NCBI GenBank assembly: GCA_023897205.1
Contig: JAHWDD010000007.1
Coordinates: forward strand, 124,001 to 188,000
Length of the DNA: 64,000 nucleotides
Direction of reading: 5' to 3'
Source of the DNA: Exophiala sp. HKRS030
Lineage: Eukaryota > Ascomycota > Eurotiomycetes > Chaetothyriales > Herpotrichiellaceae
This document shows, in pieces, positions 29,990-39,890 of this stretch; the first letter of the stretch is position 1; the number at the start of each line of letters is the position of its first letter. The translations under genes were made by a program, and so were the position numbers. The notes under the pieces were generated by a model. The model ran no database searches. It had not been told where the DNA came from and saw only the letters and a program-made list of their open reading frames with translations.

Positions 29990-32900
29990 ATGGAATCATT
30001 TAAAGAATTTATCGCCAACCAAGTGGCGCCAGATGGCACGGAGTCTGATGGAAACAAGACTGGGCAGTCACCAACCGAGGATGCGAATTCAGATATTGTG
30101 GAAAACGACTTGGAGCTACGTCAAGTTGACGGCGCTGACGATTCCATCCAAGGGATCACGGTCAATTCTGAAGACTCTGAATCTCCAGAAGAGGCTGTTC
30201 CGCAGATGTACCCTCTGCTGTCGAATAATCCTCCGGACTCTCCGCCCCTGGCGCCGGGAAAACGAGACGAAGAAGACGACGAGGAGGGCCTCGACATCTC
30301 GAAGTCGTTTAACCGTACTACCAGTCCCACCCCCTCCCTGAAACGCAACAAGGGAGCGAGAGTGGGCAAGGTTGGTGAGGAAGGTGTCACCAGAATGCAC
30401 AAATTCACACTGCACGAAACGGCCAACTATTACTACATTGTGGGTTCGGATCTTCTGGACTCTGCTTTTCGAATCTTGAAGATCGACCGCACGTCAGGAA
30501 CGGGAGAACTCAACATCACCGAGGATGACATCATCTATACCAAGAAAGAGACGCAGCAGATCCTCAGTGCAATCGACGAGGGTAACCGGGCGACCGGTGG
30601 TCTCAAGATGAAGACGAGCTTCTGGGGCCTCCTCGGCTTCATCCGGTTCACTGCTCAGTATTACATGATATACGTGACCAAAAGAAGCCAAGTTGCCATG
30701 ATTGGTGGTCATTATATTTATCAGATCGACAAGACCGACATGATGCCTCTGGTCACGGCAGCCTCAACCAGGGTCAAGACGGATAGACATCTCGAAGAGG
30801 CTCGATTCATTGGCATCTTGGGAAACCTCGATTTGACAAGGTCTTTTTATTTCAGCTACTCCTACGACGTTACCAGAACTTTACAGCATAACATCACGCG
30901 CGAACGTCAAGCGCTCTTTGATGGACTCGCAGAGCCATTGAAGCACGATCAAAACGACATGTTTATCTGGAATCACCACTTGCTCGAACCTGCCAAGCAA
31001 GTACTGAAAAACCCGTTCGACTGGTGTTTGTCGATTGTGCATGGTTACGTCGATCAAAGCGCCCTGTCTATATACTGGGGAAGAGTTGTGTATGTGACCA
31101 TCATCGCGCGTCGGTCACGGTTTTTCGCCGGTGCTCGATTCCTCAAACGAGGAGCAAATGACTTGGGATACGTGGCGAATGATGTTGAGACGGAACAGAT
31201 CGTCTCAGAAATGCTTACCACGTCATTCCACGCTCCCGGTCCCACCTTGTTTGCGAACGACAAGTACACATCTTACGTTCAGCACCGTGGCAGTATACCT
31301 CTTCATTGGACTCAGGATAGCACTGGCGTTTCACCAAAGCCAGATATCCATCTCAACGTCGTGGACCCGTTCTTCAGCGCGGCAGCCTTGCACTTTGACA
31401 ACCTGTTCAAGCGATACGGCACTCCTATATATGTCCTGAATCTCATTAAATCCCGCGAACGAACACCCCGAGAATCGAAGCTCCTGAAAGAGTACACCCT
31501 GGCCGTCAACTATCTAAACCAGTTTTTGCCCAAGGACAAACAAATCCTGTACCACGCGTGGGACATGAGTCGTGCCTCCAAGAGTCGCGATGGGGACGTC
31601 ATTGCCAGCCTCGAAGCGATCGCGGAAGGTATCCTCCCCAAGACGGGCTTCTTTCAGAACGGCAACGACGAGAAGACCGGCTTGAAGCTTCAGAGCGGCG
31701 TGGCTCGGACAAACTGTATCGACTGTCTCGACCGCACCAACGCCGCTCAGTTTGTGATCGCCAAAAAAGCGCTCGGGTACCAGCTTCAGGCACTCGGCGT
31801 GATTGTAGACACTTCCGTCGAGTACGATTCCGACGCCATCAACCTGTTCACCCACATGTGGCACGACCACGGCGACACGATAGCCGTGCAGTACGGAGGC
31901 TCGCACCTGGTCAATACAATGGCGACTTACCGCAAGATCAATCAATGGACGAGCCACTCGAGGGATATGGTCGAGAGTTTCAAACGGTACTACAATAATT
32001 CGTTCATGGACGCTCAGCGACAGGAAGCGTACAATCTCTTCCTTGGGAACTACGTCTTTGCCCACGACAAGCCCATGCTGTGGGACCTGACAACGGATTA
32101 CTATCTTCACCACTCCGACCCACGGTCCATGTTCGGCAAACGCAGGCCGAGCTATCGCCAGTGGTATACATCTGAAAATCTCGTCTCGCCCTCCATACCA
32201 CCGTCACTGTGGCCGCGGGACCTCCGTGACCGGCCCCTCGGGTACTTTGATGACTACTGGGTCGAATACTATCGCCCACTTGCCATCACCTCGTTCAAGA
32301 AGCTCTTCTCGTTCAAAATGCACTCGAACCTGCGGTACATCCCGATCAACTCGACATCGTCCGGAAAATACGACTTTTCACCGTTCAAAGTACGCACGGC
32401 CAACGAAAGTGACGGCGAAGGCCACGAAAAGCACGCCGCACGTAAAGGGGTCAAGATCGTCGCGCCTTCAGACGACGAGTTGTCGACGACGGCCGGAACC
32501 GAATCGGTCGTTTCGTCGGTGCCTCCTCACTCGGCACTCGAACCGACACCGGCGCCGAAACCCAACGCACTCGGTCCGTGGCTCGACGCTCAACAACAAC
32601 TGCATAATACGCTCCAGCGTCGCCAATACACCGGCATCATCAAGGAACCGTCGTTCGAGGTCCAGTCCCCTTCTGTACCCAAGATCCCCAAGCTCCCGAC
32701 CGCCACGACGAGTGACCTCGCGAACAGTTCGCTCCTGCAGCCCACCAAGGCCGAACTCGCACTGCAGTCGTTCACGTCGCTGATCACGCGGTCCCTCGAC
32801 CCGCAGGTCCGCCAAGAAGGCGAGTACCAGCGGTACGTGCGACACCCTTCCAACATCCCGCTCGTAGTGTCGTCCGACATTGACTATTCCTCGGCGCCTC

Positions 32901-33199
32901 TGGAGTTTCTCGAGTACCTCTCCAAGACCACGTCCGACCCGGCCGACCACAAGGTTCTTCGCCACTACGACGACGACCGCGGCGCCGTGAGCCTGACCAT
33001 GGACGAACGCGCAGAGGCCAGTTTGGACGACTACACCGAGTATCTTGCCAGCGGGACCGTGGAGGACCCGTTGACCGTGCTCCACGAGGACGGCGAGAAG
33101 AAGAGATACAAGGCGTATAAGAAGTGGCTGAAAGGGAAGAGCCTGTTCAAGCAGAGGCCTGTCGTTGGTGATGATGCCGCTGAAGGTGTGAAAGCATGA
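29990..33199 (+). CDS. FIG4: SAC-domain phosphoinositide phosphatase, Fig4 type
   Basis: Phosphatase of PI(3,5)P2 on the vacuole/endosome, normally in a complex with Fab1/PIKfyve and Vac14. It has 1069 residues and no intron. After an acidic, disordered N-terminus (about 130 residues) comes the SAC domain: HKFTLHETANYYYIVGSD, FIGILGNLDLTRSFYFSYSY and HPGPT-like regions lead to the CX5RT catalytic loop CIDCLDRT (Cys576). The Fig4 rather than Sac1 identity is suggested by the N-terminal KFTLHETAN..YIVGSD and by the long C-terminal region with no membrane anchor. The C-terminal 330 residues are rich in Pro, Ser and charged residues and contain short conserved-looking pieces near the end (EYLASGTVEDPL). 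The first ATG follows a normal leader. It is longer than yeast Fig4 (879 residues) because of the N- and C-terminal extensions. Confidence 0.88.
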   Translation: MESFKEFIANQVAPDGTESDGNKTGQSPTEDANSDIVENDLELRQVDGADDSIQGITVNSEDSESPEEAVPQMYPLLSNNPPDSPPLAPGKRDEEDDEEGLDISKSFNRTTSPTPSLKRNKGARVGKVGEEGVTRMHKFTLHETANYYYIVGSDLLDSAFRILKIDRTSGTGELNITEDDIIYTKKETQQILSAIDEGNRATGGLKMKTSFWGLLGFIRFTAQYYMIYVTKRSQVAMIGGHYIYQIDKTDMMPLVTAASTRVKTDRHLEEARFIGILGNLDLTRSFYFSYSYDVTRTLQHNITRERQALFDGLAEPLKHDQNDMFIWNHHLLEPAKQVLKNPFDWCLSIVHGYVDQSALSIYWGRVVYVTIIARRSRFFAGARFLKRGANDLGYVANDVETEQIVSEMLTTSFHAPGPTLFANDKYTSYVQHRGSIPLHWTQDSTGVSPKPDIHLNVVDPFFSAAALHFDNLFKRYGTPIYVLNLIKSRERTPRESKLLKEYTLAVNYLNQFLPKDKQILYHAWDMSRASKSRDGDVIASLEAIAEGILPKTGFFQNGNDEKTGLKLQSGVARTNCIDCLDRTNAAQFVIAKKALGYQLQALGVIVDTSVEYDSDAINLFTHMWHDHGDTIAVQYGGSHLVNTMATYRKINQWTSHSRDMVESFKRYYNNSFMDAQRQEAYNLFLGNYVFAHDKPMLWDLTTDYYLHHSDPRSMFGKRRPSYRQWYTSENLVSPSIPPSLWPRDLRDRPLGYFDDYWVEYYRPLAITSFKKLFSFKMHSNLRYIPINSTSSGKYDFSPFKVRTANESDGEGHEKHAARKGVKIVAPSDDELSTTAGTESVVSSVPPHSALEPTPAPKPNALGPWLDAQQQLHNTLQRRQYTGIIKEPSFEVQSPSVPKIPKLPTATTSDLANSSLLQPTKAELALQSFTSLITRSLDPQVRQEGEYQRYVRHPSNIPLVVSSDIDYSSAPLEFLEYLSKTTSDPADHKVLRHYDDDRGAVSLTMDERAEASLDDYTEYLASGTVEDPLTVLHEDGEKKRYKAYKKWLKGKSLFKQRPVVGDDAAEGVKA

Positions 33200-33395
33200 C
33201 TGGTGTTACCCGTGTCATGTTACGCTGTTGGCGACGGTGCTGGTGATGGGTTCGGTTCTTGGATGTTTATGATGAATAAAGATACCCCCTTTTATAGACT
33301 GTATTGCCTTTTCTTTTCCAAAAAGCCTTGGTGATCGAAACGAGCGGATGCTTGTATACACCGGGTCATGATCGACTACGAATTTCATATCCATT

Positions 33396-34709
33396 TCATA
33401 CCCATGGAGTCTTTGTCATGTTTAAAGAATCTTGTTCATCCTGTTCGAACAGCTCTTTTAGGTCTGGTTCTTCGTCGACAAGACGTCGCGTAACGTCTTT
33501 CCATTCGGTTTCGTCAACGATGTCGCCTAGCATTTTGACTACCTTTGTCAATCGTGTCATAGTCTCGGGCAGATATTTGCTGGCGCTGGTCGTGCCGCTG
33601 CCCTCGTTCTCATCGATGCAATTACACCAACATCCCACCAAACCTCTCAGGATCTCGGGGTACCATTTCTCCTTGACTCGCGGAGTGCAGACCGAAATCA
33701 CACATTCAACCACATCCAGCACGGCCGAGACCATCTCCGGAGCGACCAGGATGAAAGGATCCATCAGACCCGCCCGGACCATAGGTAGGAGGCCCTTGAG
33801 ATGGCGCACACTCGATATCCCCATGCGCTCAATAACGGGAGGGACCTGGCGGAGGAGAAAGACCGTCAGGCTCACGGATATGGTGGACGAGAAAGACGTC
33901 GCCGACGAGAGGTGCTCGAGCGACGCCATGATGCCGTGTCTGTAAAGCGAGGTGAGGAGGTCGTCTCGGGCCTTGGATTCCGCGGAGGTCAGTTTTGACG
34001 GGGAAGAAGAGTAGCAGAACATCGCGTCCACGAGAGCAATGTAGGCCGGGTACAGTTCACGCAGGACGGACAGACTCTCGTCTTCCGGTGTGAGCGTCGG
34101 GAGGAGCGTGAGGTTGCCTTTGAGGGCGTGGACGAAGACGTCACCCAGGCCGGTGCGTTTGAGCATGTCGCTCTGTACGGAGACCAAAACCTCGCCGAGC
34201 GTGTGGAGGAGCCGACACCCGGTCGCCTTGTACGACGGATCGGTGTCGTCGATCATGTTCAGGATCGGCGGGACGAGGAGGTGAAAGTGGGATTCGAGTG
34301 TCTGTTTGCGGCTGGTGGAGGGGAGGGCGGAATACGAGTCGAGTATGTATCTGAGTAAAGGGACGGTGAAGCCTGTTGTTTTCCATGGCTTCGAGGTTTC
34401 GTAGTGGTCGGAGAGAGTGGGATAGCTGGGACCGAATGATGGTGAGTTGGGCACCAAGTTCTTTCGTCCCGTGGACGTCAGGCTGGGGTGCTTGGTGTTT
34501 GTGAAGAGTGGTTTTATGACTTGGGTGAGGAGGTCGAGCAGCGTCGCAGGTAACACTGATTCGTCTGTAGACCTGGATATCAGGGCATGTGCTTGGTTGC
34601 GCAGTGTTGATGTTGAAGCGGATTCTGGTGCTGTGGACTGCGTCGATAGAACGCTGAGGATGTCTTCAGTGTCCATGGTGTCTCTTGTGTGACTGTTGTT
34701 GGTGTCCAT
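33396..34709 (-). CDS. TTI2: Tti2-like TELO2-interacting protein
   Basis: Subunit of the TTT complex (Tel2-Tti1-Tti2), which helps Hsp90 mature the PIKK kinases (TOR, ATM/ATR types). It has 437 residues and is helical and HEAT-like. Family pieces: W(K)TTGFTVPLLRYIL, HLLVPPILNMIDDTDPSYKA, GCRLLHTLGEVL and KEKWYPEILRGLVGCWCNCI. Two starts are possible: 34709 (MDTNNSHTRDTM) and 34676 (MDTEDILSVL), because a 33-nt segment is tandemly duplicated over the start region. The longer form is listed. It converges on Fig4 with 196 bases between stops, in which a GAATAAAG poly(A)-like signal serves the Fig4 side. Assignment rests on the Tti2 pattern and is good but not certain. Confidence 0.75.
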   Translation of the reverse strand: MDTNNSHTRDTMDTEDILSVLSTQSTAPESASTSTLRNQAHALISRSTDESVLPATLLDLLTQVIKPLFTNTKHPSLTSTGRKNLVPNSPSFGPSYPTLSDHYETSKPWKTTGFTVPLLRYILDSYSALPSTSRKQTLESHFHLLVPPILNMIDDTDPSYKATGCRLLHTLGEVLVSVQSDMLKRTGLGDVFVHALKGNLTLLPTLTPEDESLSVLRELYPAYIALVDAMFCYSSSPSKLTSAESKARDDLLTSLYRHGIMASLEHLSSATSFSSTISVSLTVFLLRQVPPVIERMGISSVRHLKGLLPMVRAGLMDPFILVAPEMVSAVLDVVECVISVCTPRVKEKWYPEILRGLVGCWCNCIDENEGSGTTSASKYLPETMTRLTKVVKMLGDIVDETEWKDVTRRLVDEEPDLKELFEQDEQDSLNMTKTPWV

Positions 34710-34735
34710 GATGCCTCTTTTGTGACTGTTGTCTC
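34670..34735. repeat. 33-bp imperfect tandem repeat over the Tti2 start codon
   Basis: Copies at 34670-34702 and 34703-34735 share 27 of 33 bases by eye (both start TGTCCATG). Each copy contains an in-frame CAT on this strand, so the gene has two alternative ATGs 33 nt apart. A third, weaker unit may lie further upstream on the gene's 5' side. Confidence 0.8.
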
Positions 34736-35568
34736 GGGTGGTTTGGTGTCATGGGTTGAATCGGACAACCCTTACGAATTACACACTTCGGAGGCCTTGT
34801 CGAGCACCGCGAGAACTACCTTTACATGTCGTTGTCATTTCTCTGTCTTTGTACGCGTGCAAAGGTGTAACAAGGTGTGCCAAGCGTGATCTGCCTGGGG
34901 ATTGATCCTCCATACCTTCCTTTCCCGGTAGGTAAAGTTGCCTGATTGGGACGAGACTTAAGCTTTGCTCAGCCAACATGAGAGAAATTGAGACATCCTA
35001 AGTTCCCGCCCCCCCTCCCTCCCCCCGGATTCTGGGTTTCTACTATATCCTCGAAGTCTCAATATCGGCATCCGCGTCCACACGAAGCCATCAGGACGCT
35101 CTAGATATTCAGAGTACCTACGTATGGATCTCGATAATGGTATTACCTATTCTGCGTCTTCTAGTCTTCATTTTTTATATTATCGCTAGCGATGTGTGAT
35201 GGCTACGGTGTTCAGGAGTGAGAATCCAGTGACAACGTCCAAAGATGTGGCATCGATGGCTCCTACATGCGTCCCAAGTATATAATTTTCATCACTCTGA
35301 ATCGTCTATATCTTCGTTTCTCCGGATCTATAGTATCTCGACCACCATTTTGTAGCCTGTACTCCATGAAGATACTCGTGTCAGTAAGTGGTTGTCCATC
35401 GTCCACGTGATGCTCGGGAACGAGGAAGCAAGCAACTAATGCAGGGACTGACGTACCACCATTAATTCCGCGGTACATGTCAACACATGCACACTTCCCC
35501 TTCCTGTTCTATCCTCCTACAATTTCAACAATACCATTGGAAAAAATGCGATACATTCACCTCAAAGT
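34710..35568. other. Divergent promoter region, Tti2 and RING protein
   Basis: No gene. Notable: a C-rich run (CCGCCCCCCCTCCCTCCCCCCGG) near 35007-35029, unusual for this AT-balanced DNA, within the shared promoter of two outward-facing genes. Confidence 0.5.
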
Positions 35569-37215
35569 ATGAGCGAAATGGACGACAACGAATTTACCCC
35601 TCTGGCCACCCGCCACCTCCCAGACGATGCATCTCTCCCAAGTCCCATCCAACCGCATCTCGACACCCTCTTTGCCGAATTCGCCCGCACCCGCACAAGA
35701 ACCTCGCCGCCGCGATCTCCTTCGCTTCGATCTCAGCGGCATACTCGCAATACGTCGAATCTGAAGCCCCCGCCGACCATCGACCTTCGGGCACTCGACC
35801 ATGTCACCGACTATGAGGCCCACTTGATGTGCCCGATCTGCCATGTTCCGTTCGTCGAGCCGGTCGTCCTGGAATGTGACCACACCTTTTGCAGTTCATG
35901 CCTGAAAGAGTACCGTGAAGGGACCAGCGCTGGTGTACGATCTCAATGCCCTACATGCCGTTCATTCCTCCTGTCCGGACCGCGCAAAGCCTCGCGATTG
36001 ATCGTCAACATGTGTGACGAAATAAAAGTCCGATGTCCGAATGAAGACTGCGAAGTGATTTTGCCCAGAGGGACAGTCGAGCGTCACGCCACAAAAGAAT
36101 GCGAGCACGAAAGACTAAAATGCCCGGATGAAGGATGCGACCGGCTGGTGAAGAGAAAAAACTACGTGCCGAACCAGTGTATACACACTTCTCACATCGA
36201 GTGTGATTGCGGGGCGGTGATTGAGCTCGGCCGTGGAGAATGGCTGAAACACAAAGATGAGGACTGTCCGAATACAGGTATCGATTGCAAGCGGTGCGGG
36301 AAACGCATCTCGGCCAAGGACTATCTTGCCGGAGACAAAAGCCACGTCTGCGATTCCGTGGAGCAGGAGCTTTGCCCGGGCAAGCAATACGGATGTGCTG
36401 AGGATGTCAACGACGAAGAGCTGAGTGAGCACATCAGATCATGCCCGATTGCTCGGATGGCTCCATTCCTTCAGCGGCAATCAAGGCTGCTCCACTTACT
36501 ACAAGAGCAGTTGACAATGGTCAAGGTTCGAAATGAAGTTTTGGAGACAGGGTTTGAGAAGTTGAACGACATCGTCAACGACCGGGTCCTACCCCGTCTC
36601 AATCAGTCCGACCCATCTGCTGCTGGCGAAGCGTCAGACATCGAAGAGATCGAAAGAGACCACATCCCTTCGGCAATATCACATCGCGACCTTCTCATGC
36701 CAGCACATCTCCGGGCGCTGACCCCTTCACCTGACCCGGACGTTGCCTCCCTCTCTCAGACACAACAGCATCTACTGGCGAATCACGAGTCCCTGCGTGG
36801 CAATGTGTCGAACATGGAGCAGGACATTGCGGCACTCCACAACCACATATCGGACCTCGATGCGCGTACCTCGATGCAGATCATGAATGAGACTTTGCGC
36901 ATCAAAGAGGACCTCGCGCATACCAACGCGGCTCTTTTCAGCACCAGGGCGCAAGTTCAATGGCTCTTGAACAGAGAGAGGATCGGTCAACAACAACAAG
37001 CGATGCGCGGGCGCGCACCATCGGCCCAACCTCAACCTCCACCTCCTCCTGCGGCTCAATCTACCCGGAGTTCGATGTCGGAAGGTAACGACGTGTCGAA
37101 TCTGGGGACGAGCTTCGACAGTCAGCCCTCGTCCAGTAGTCTGGCACCGAGTCCCAACTTCCGACCTCAGATGAGGAGGTTGAGTGGAGCTAGCCAGGAG
37201 AGGGTCAAGCTGTGA
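35569..37215 (+). CDS. RING finger and TRAF-type zinc-finger protein, probable E3 ligase
   Basis: Probable ubiquitin ligase of 548 residues. The N-terminal 80 residues are disordered. A C3HC4 RING covers about 88-128 (CPICHVPF, ECDHTFCSSC, CPTCR). Then come TRAF-type Cys/His fingers (CPNEDCEVILPRGTVERHATKEC and two more similar units, to about 290). A coiled coil follows (RLLHLLQEQLTMVKVRNEVLE and a second stretch NVSNMEQDIAALHNHISDL). The C-terminus is low complexity with PQPPPPPAA. The layout is RING, TRAF fingers, coiled coil, without a MATH domain. The ATG at 35569 is the first in frame. It has no intron. Substrate and partners unknown. I do not recognise a characterised fungal orthologue. 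Confidence 0.82.
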   Translation: MSEMDDNEFTPLATRHLPDDASLPSPIQPHLDTLFAEFARTRTRTSPPRSPSLRSQRHTRNTSNLKPPPTIDLRALDHVTDYEAHLMCPICHVPFVEPVVLECDHTFCSSCLKEYREGTSAGVRSQCPTCRSFLLSGPRKASRLIVNMCDEIKVRCPNEDCEVILPRGTVERHATKECEHERLKCPDEGCDRLVKRKNYVPNQCIHTSHIECDCGAVIELGRGEWLKHKDEDCPNTGIDCKRCGKRISAKDYLAGDKSHVCDSVEQELCPGKQYGCAEDVNDEELSEHIRSCPIARMAPFLQRQSRLLHLLQEQLTMVKVRNEVLETGFEKLNDIVNDRVLPRLNQSDPSAAGEASDIEEIERDHIPSAISHRDLLMPAHLRALTPSPDPDVASLSQTQQHLLANHESLRGNVSNMEQDIAALHNHISDLDARTSMQIMNETLRIKEDLAHTNAALFSTRAQVQWLLNRERIGQQQQAMRGRAPSAQPQPPPPPAAQSTRSSMSEGNDVSNLGTSFDSQPSSSSLAPSPNFRPQMRRLSGASQERVKL

Positions 37216-37543
37216 AAAGAAGTTGTGAGGGTTGGCAGATAGGATGCGTTTACAAGCAGTGGCTGGCCTGTGTCGGGTCTTTGGATTTGTTACATGTCTC
37301 GACTTGAAGATGCTGTCCTTATCAATGATGACTTTGTTGAAGCAATTAAGCGAAATTATTCAAGGAGTAGCTAGTAGAATGATACCAAGTCGTTTGTCTT
37401 TGCGGAAGTCTTCTTCTTTCTTTTCTGAAGTATTTTCAATCGTCTACACTATGATCAGTATGGAGTAACAATATTTGCCATACGGGGCCCAAGCTAGGTT
37501 ACCCTTGTATTCGTTCACAACATCAATCCCATCTACAAGGACT
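37216..37543. other. Short spacer between convergent RING and aconitase X genes
   Basis: About 330 bases between facing 3' ends. No gene; a small plus-strand frame (37232-37468) has no family features. Confidence 0.5.
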
Positions 37544-39310
37544 TTAATCAGCGTAATTCAGTACTAGAGGAGGGTCGGCTAGCCACTCGGGCAAACCACT
37601 CTTTACTTCCCCCTTGCAAGCGGCGTCGACGCACCTCGACAAGCTCGCGAAGTGGACCCCACGACGCAGCATCCCAGGTGCGTAGTGGGCGTATTTTCCC
37701 GAGTTGGTCATGATGTTCTCTGCGTCGACGGGCACCACGGGCTCGCCCAGCATGCACCAGCACGTGTCGGTGACGAGCTTTGCGCCGAATTCCTCGACGA
37801 TGACGTCGAGGTGTCCGGCCCGACTTGCTTGTTGTTGGACGGCGCGACTCGTGGTGATGATAACTTGGACGTCGGCGTGTTTGCGTCGACCCGCGCACAG
37901 CTTCGCCAGGGTCGCAAACTCGTCCAGCGCAAAATGAGGGTTGCCGAGCGACACGAGCGTCACCGCCGAAGTCGTGGCGGTGTTGAGTTGACGCCAGCAA
38001 TCGCGCAACTCGTCCCGGCCGACTTCATAGCAAGGCAATCTGTCATCCTCTGTTCTTCGCTTACACATGTCGTTGCTTGCCTCGGGAGTGACGCCCTGTA
38101 TGTGAAACATGGGCGCCGACGATGTTGTGGCGAAAGCTGCCCCGAACGCCTTCAGGTCTGATTGTGATATGCTAGGACCGAGATGTTCTAGTCCGCGTAT
38201 AACAGGGATGTTGGGCCCTGACAGTGTGCCGACATGGTAGCCCAGAAGTGGATAGAATGTGTCGTCGACGTCGAAAAACTCCCCAACCTTGATCTCTATT
38301 GTTGGCAAACGGTAGTGTTCCAGGTGACATCCAGCGGCCGGTGCACGTCCGGTGAGAGCGATGCAGACGTCTAGGAAGTCGGGGTATTTCTGGGTTCTGG
38401 CTCCCAACACGCTGTTGGCAAAGACTACCGCGTTCGATTCTGCCCAGCCAATATTCTCGCCCCTTTTCGGTGCAGTCTCAAGCATGTAGGGTGCACACGT
38501 AAAGCTCATGATTGCTCCCATGGACATGTAAGTTTGTGACAGCTTTTCCGCTTCTCTGCCGAGGGTAGGGTCCATACCAAGCTCCCGCCAGCGACGTTGG
38601 TCAATGGATATCGAATTCAACGTGGTTGGGACTGCGAACCTTGCGCCCAACGATAAGAATCTCTCAGCAAATTCCAGACTTGCAGGGCCAACGTAGATGC
38701 ATGCATCGATATGAGCTTGTGATACGTCGAGGAGGGCCTCAGCGCCTTGCATCTCAGCCACATCAACGAGTATCTCCATGGCCAATCTGACAGCGGCCCC
38801 ACAAGCACCACTGAACATGCGTTCATCTTTGTTGCTGAGCTTAACAACCCGTGGTAACATTGTTGATGGTGACGGGCTCTCGAGGATGGCGAAATTTTGC
38901 CCGACAATAAGCTCTGTATTTCGCACAATGGCCCTCTGTCCACTCTGCAGGCTCGAGAAGTCCGTCTCAGACAATACTATGACTGGAATGGATAGCGAAA
39001 ATATTGCTTTCGCGACCATAACGCCCAATGTCATAATCTCCTCGACATACTGGAAGACCAGGGCTGCAGGTCCACGATTACCTAAGAGTAACTCCAGAAT
39101 AATACCGCTGCCTGTGCACGAGCCTCGGCCACATGGTATAGCCAGGATTCGACCGGTGATGCATTCGCCTTTGAGAGGATGGTGCTGATCCACGATCATT
39201 CCTGTCTCAACCTCAACGCCGCCCCAACAACTCAGCGCTACATTCGAGACCAAGAGTTCTCCGGATGCGAGTCCGCGCACAAGACTGCGACCCGAGATTG
39301 TTGCCCTCAT
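37544..39310 (-). CDS. Aconitase X (AcnX), small and large domains in one chain
   Basis: 588 residues, no intron. Residues 1 to about 140 match the small swivelling subunit (DUF126): GRSLVRGLASGELLVSN and the CGRGSCTGSG loop (60-69), where a catalytic Ser is expected. From about 155 the large DUF521/AcnX part follows: LSNKDERMFSG, VPTTLNSISID, TCAPYML (271-277), AESNAVVFANSVLGARTQ and TDTCWCM (515-520). In bacteria AcnX is a cis-3-hydroxy-L-proline dehydratase, and in archaea its relatives dehydrate mevalonate 5-phosphate; the fungal single-chain form is less well characterised. GNPH at 456-459 lies where, from memory, relatives carry GCPH, an Fe-S ligand. It is divergent from a broken butanediol-dehydrogenase-like gene (580-bp spacer). 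Substrate here is unproven. Confidence 0.85.
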   Translation of the reverse strand: MRATISGRSLVRGLASGELLVSNVALSCWGGVEVETGMIVDQHHPLKGECITGRILAIPCGRGSCTGSGIILELLLGNRGPAALVFQYVEEIMTLGVMVAKAIFSLSIPVIVLSETDFSSLQSGQRAIVRNTELIVGQNFAILESPSPSTMLPRVVKLSNKDERMFSGACGAAVRLAMEILVDVAEMQGAEALLDVSQAHIDACIYVGPASLEFAERFLSLGARFAVPTTLNSISIDQRRWRELGMDPTLGREAEKLSQTYMSMGAIMSFTCAPYMLETAPKRGENIGWAESNAVVFANSVLGARTQKYPDFLDVCIALTGRAPAAGCHLEHYRLPTIEIKVGEFFDVDDTFYPLLGYHVGTLSGPNIPVIRGLEHLGPSISQSDLKAFGAAFATTSSAPMFHIQGVTPEASNDMCKRRTEDDRLPCYEVGRDELRDCWRQLNTATTSAVTLVSLGNPHFALDEFATLAKLCAGRRKHADVQVIITTSRAVQQQASRAGHLDVIVEEFGAKLVTDTCWCMLGEPVVPVDAENIMTNSGKYAHYAPGMLRRGVHFASLSRCVDAACKGEVKSGLPEWLADPPLVLNYAD

Positions 39311-39890
39311 TGAGGTGTAGAAGTCTGCTCCCGGGAGTCATAAAGTGCGTCAGTTGGTCAAAAATGCACAAGTGTCAGGACGACATTGGCTCTGTAGGGC
39401 GGAAGGACAAAAAGGTTTGGATAGTCATTTTTGTTAGGACGGATATCTCCTATCGGAGTAGACCTCGCCGACCTCTCTGGCTTGGGGAGTCTTCTTGCCA
39501 TGAAATACTGCTTTCGTGTCTTGGACAACTGACTAGCATCTGCGATGCACACTACATCAAGCTGGTGTCGACGACCCAATGTTAGACCTTTTTCTTGGGG
39601 AGTATTTCAACACATAAAATCCTAGATTGAGTCAGTAGTTCATGCAATTCTGACACGATCCTTGGGACATTTGGGGTCGTGAGAGAGGCCGAAGAAAACA
39701 TGCTTCGTGCGGAGACTTATAGAAGAGTCGTGGGGAAGTGAAGTAAGAGGAAGCAGCATAACCGTAGTGTCGGCTATAGGTGCGATGCCCCTTCCAGATT
39801 TCAATTTCCATCAATGACTTTAAGTCCAGGGACTTCGTCAAACAATAACTTACAGTGCCTCCTCATCTGCTCTTGATCAGGTTCAGAAAT
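39311..39890. promoter_or_regulatory. Shared promoter region, aconitase X and dehydrogenase pseudogene
   Basis: A 580-base spacer between divergent genes. No open frame of interest and no clear binding site could be named. If the pair was once co-regulated, the sites should lie here. Confidence 0.4.

Noticed and set aside
31514..32113. Minus-strand frame over Fig4
   Set aside because: Shadow of the SAC domain coding region.
33304..33945. Plus-strand frame of 213 codons
   Set aside because: Complement of the Tti2 gene; Ser/Arg-rich, no homology seen.
37652..38161. Plus-strand frame opposite aconitase X
   Set aside because: Shadow of the AcnX gene; no family features.
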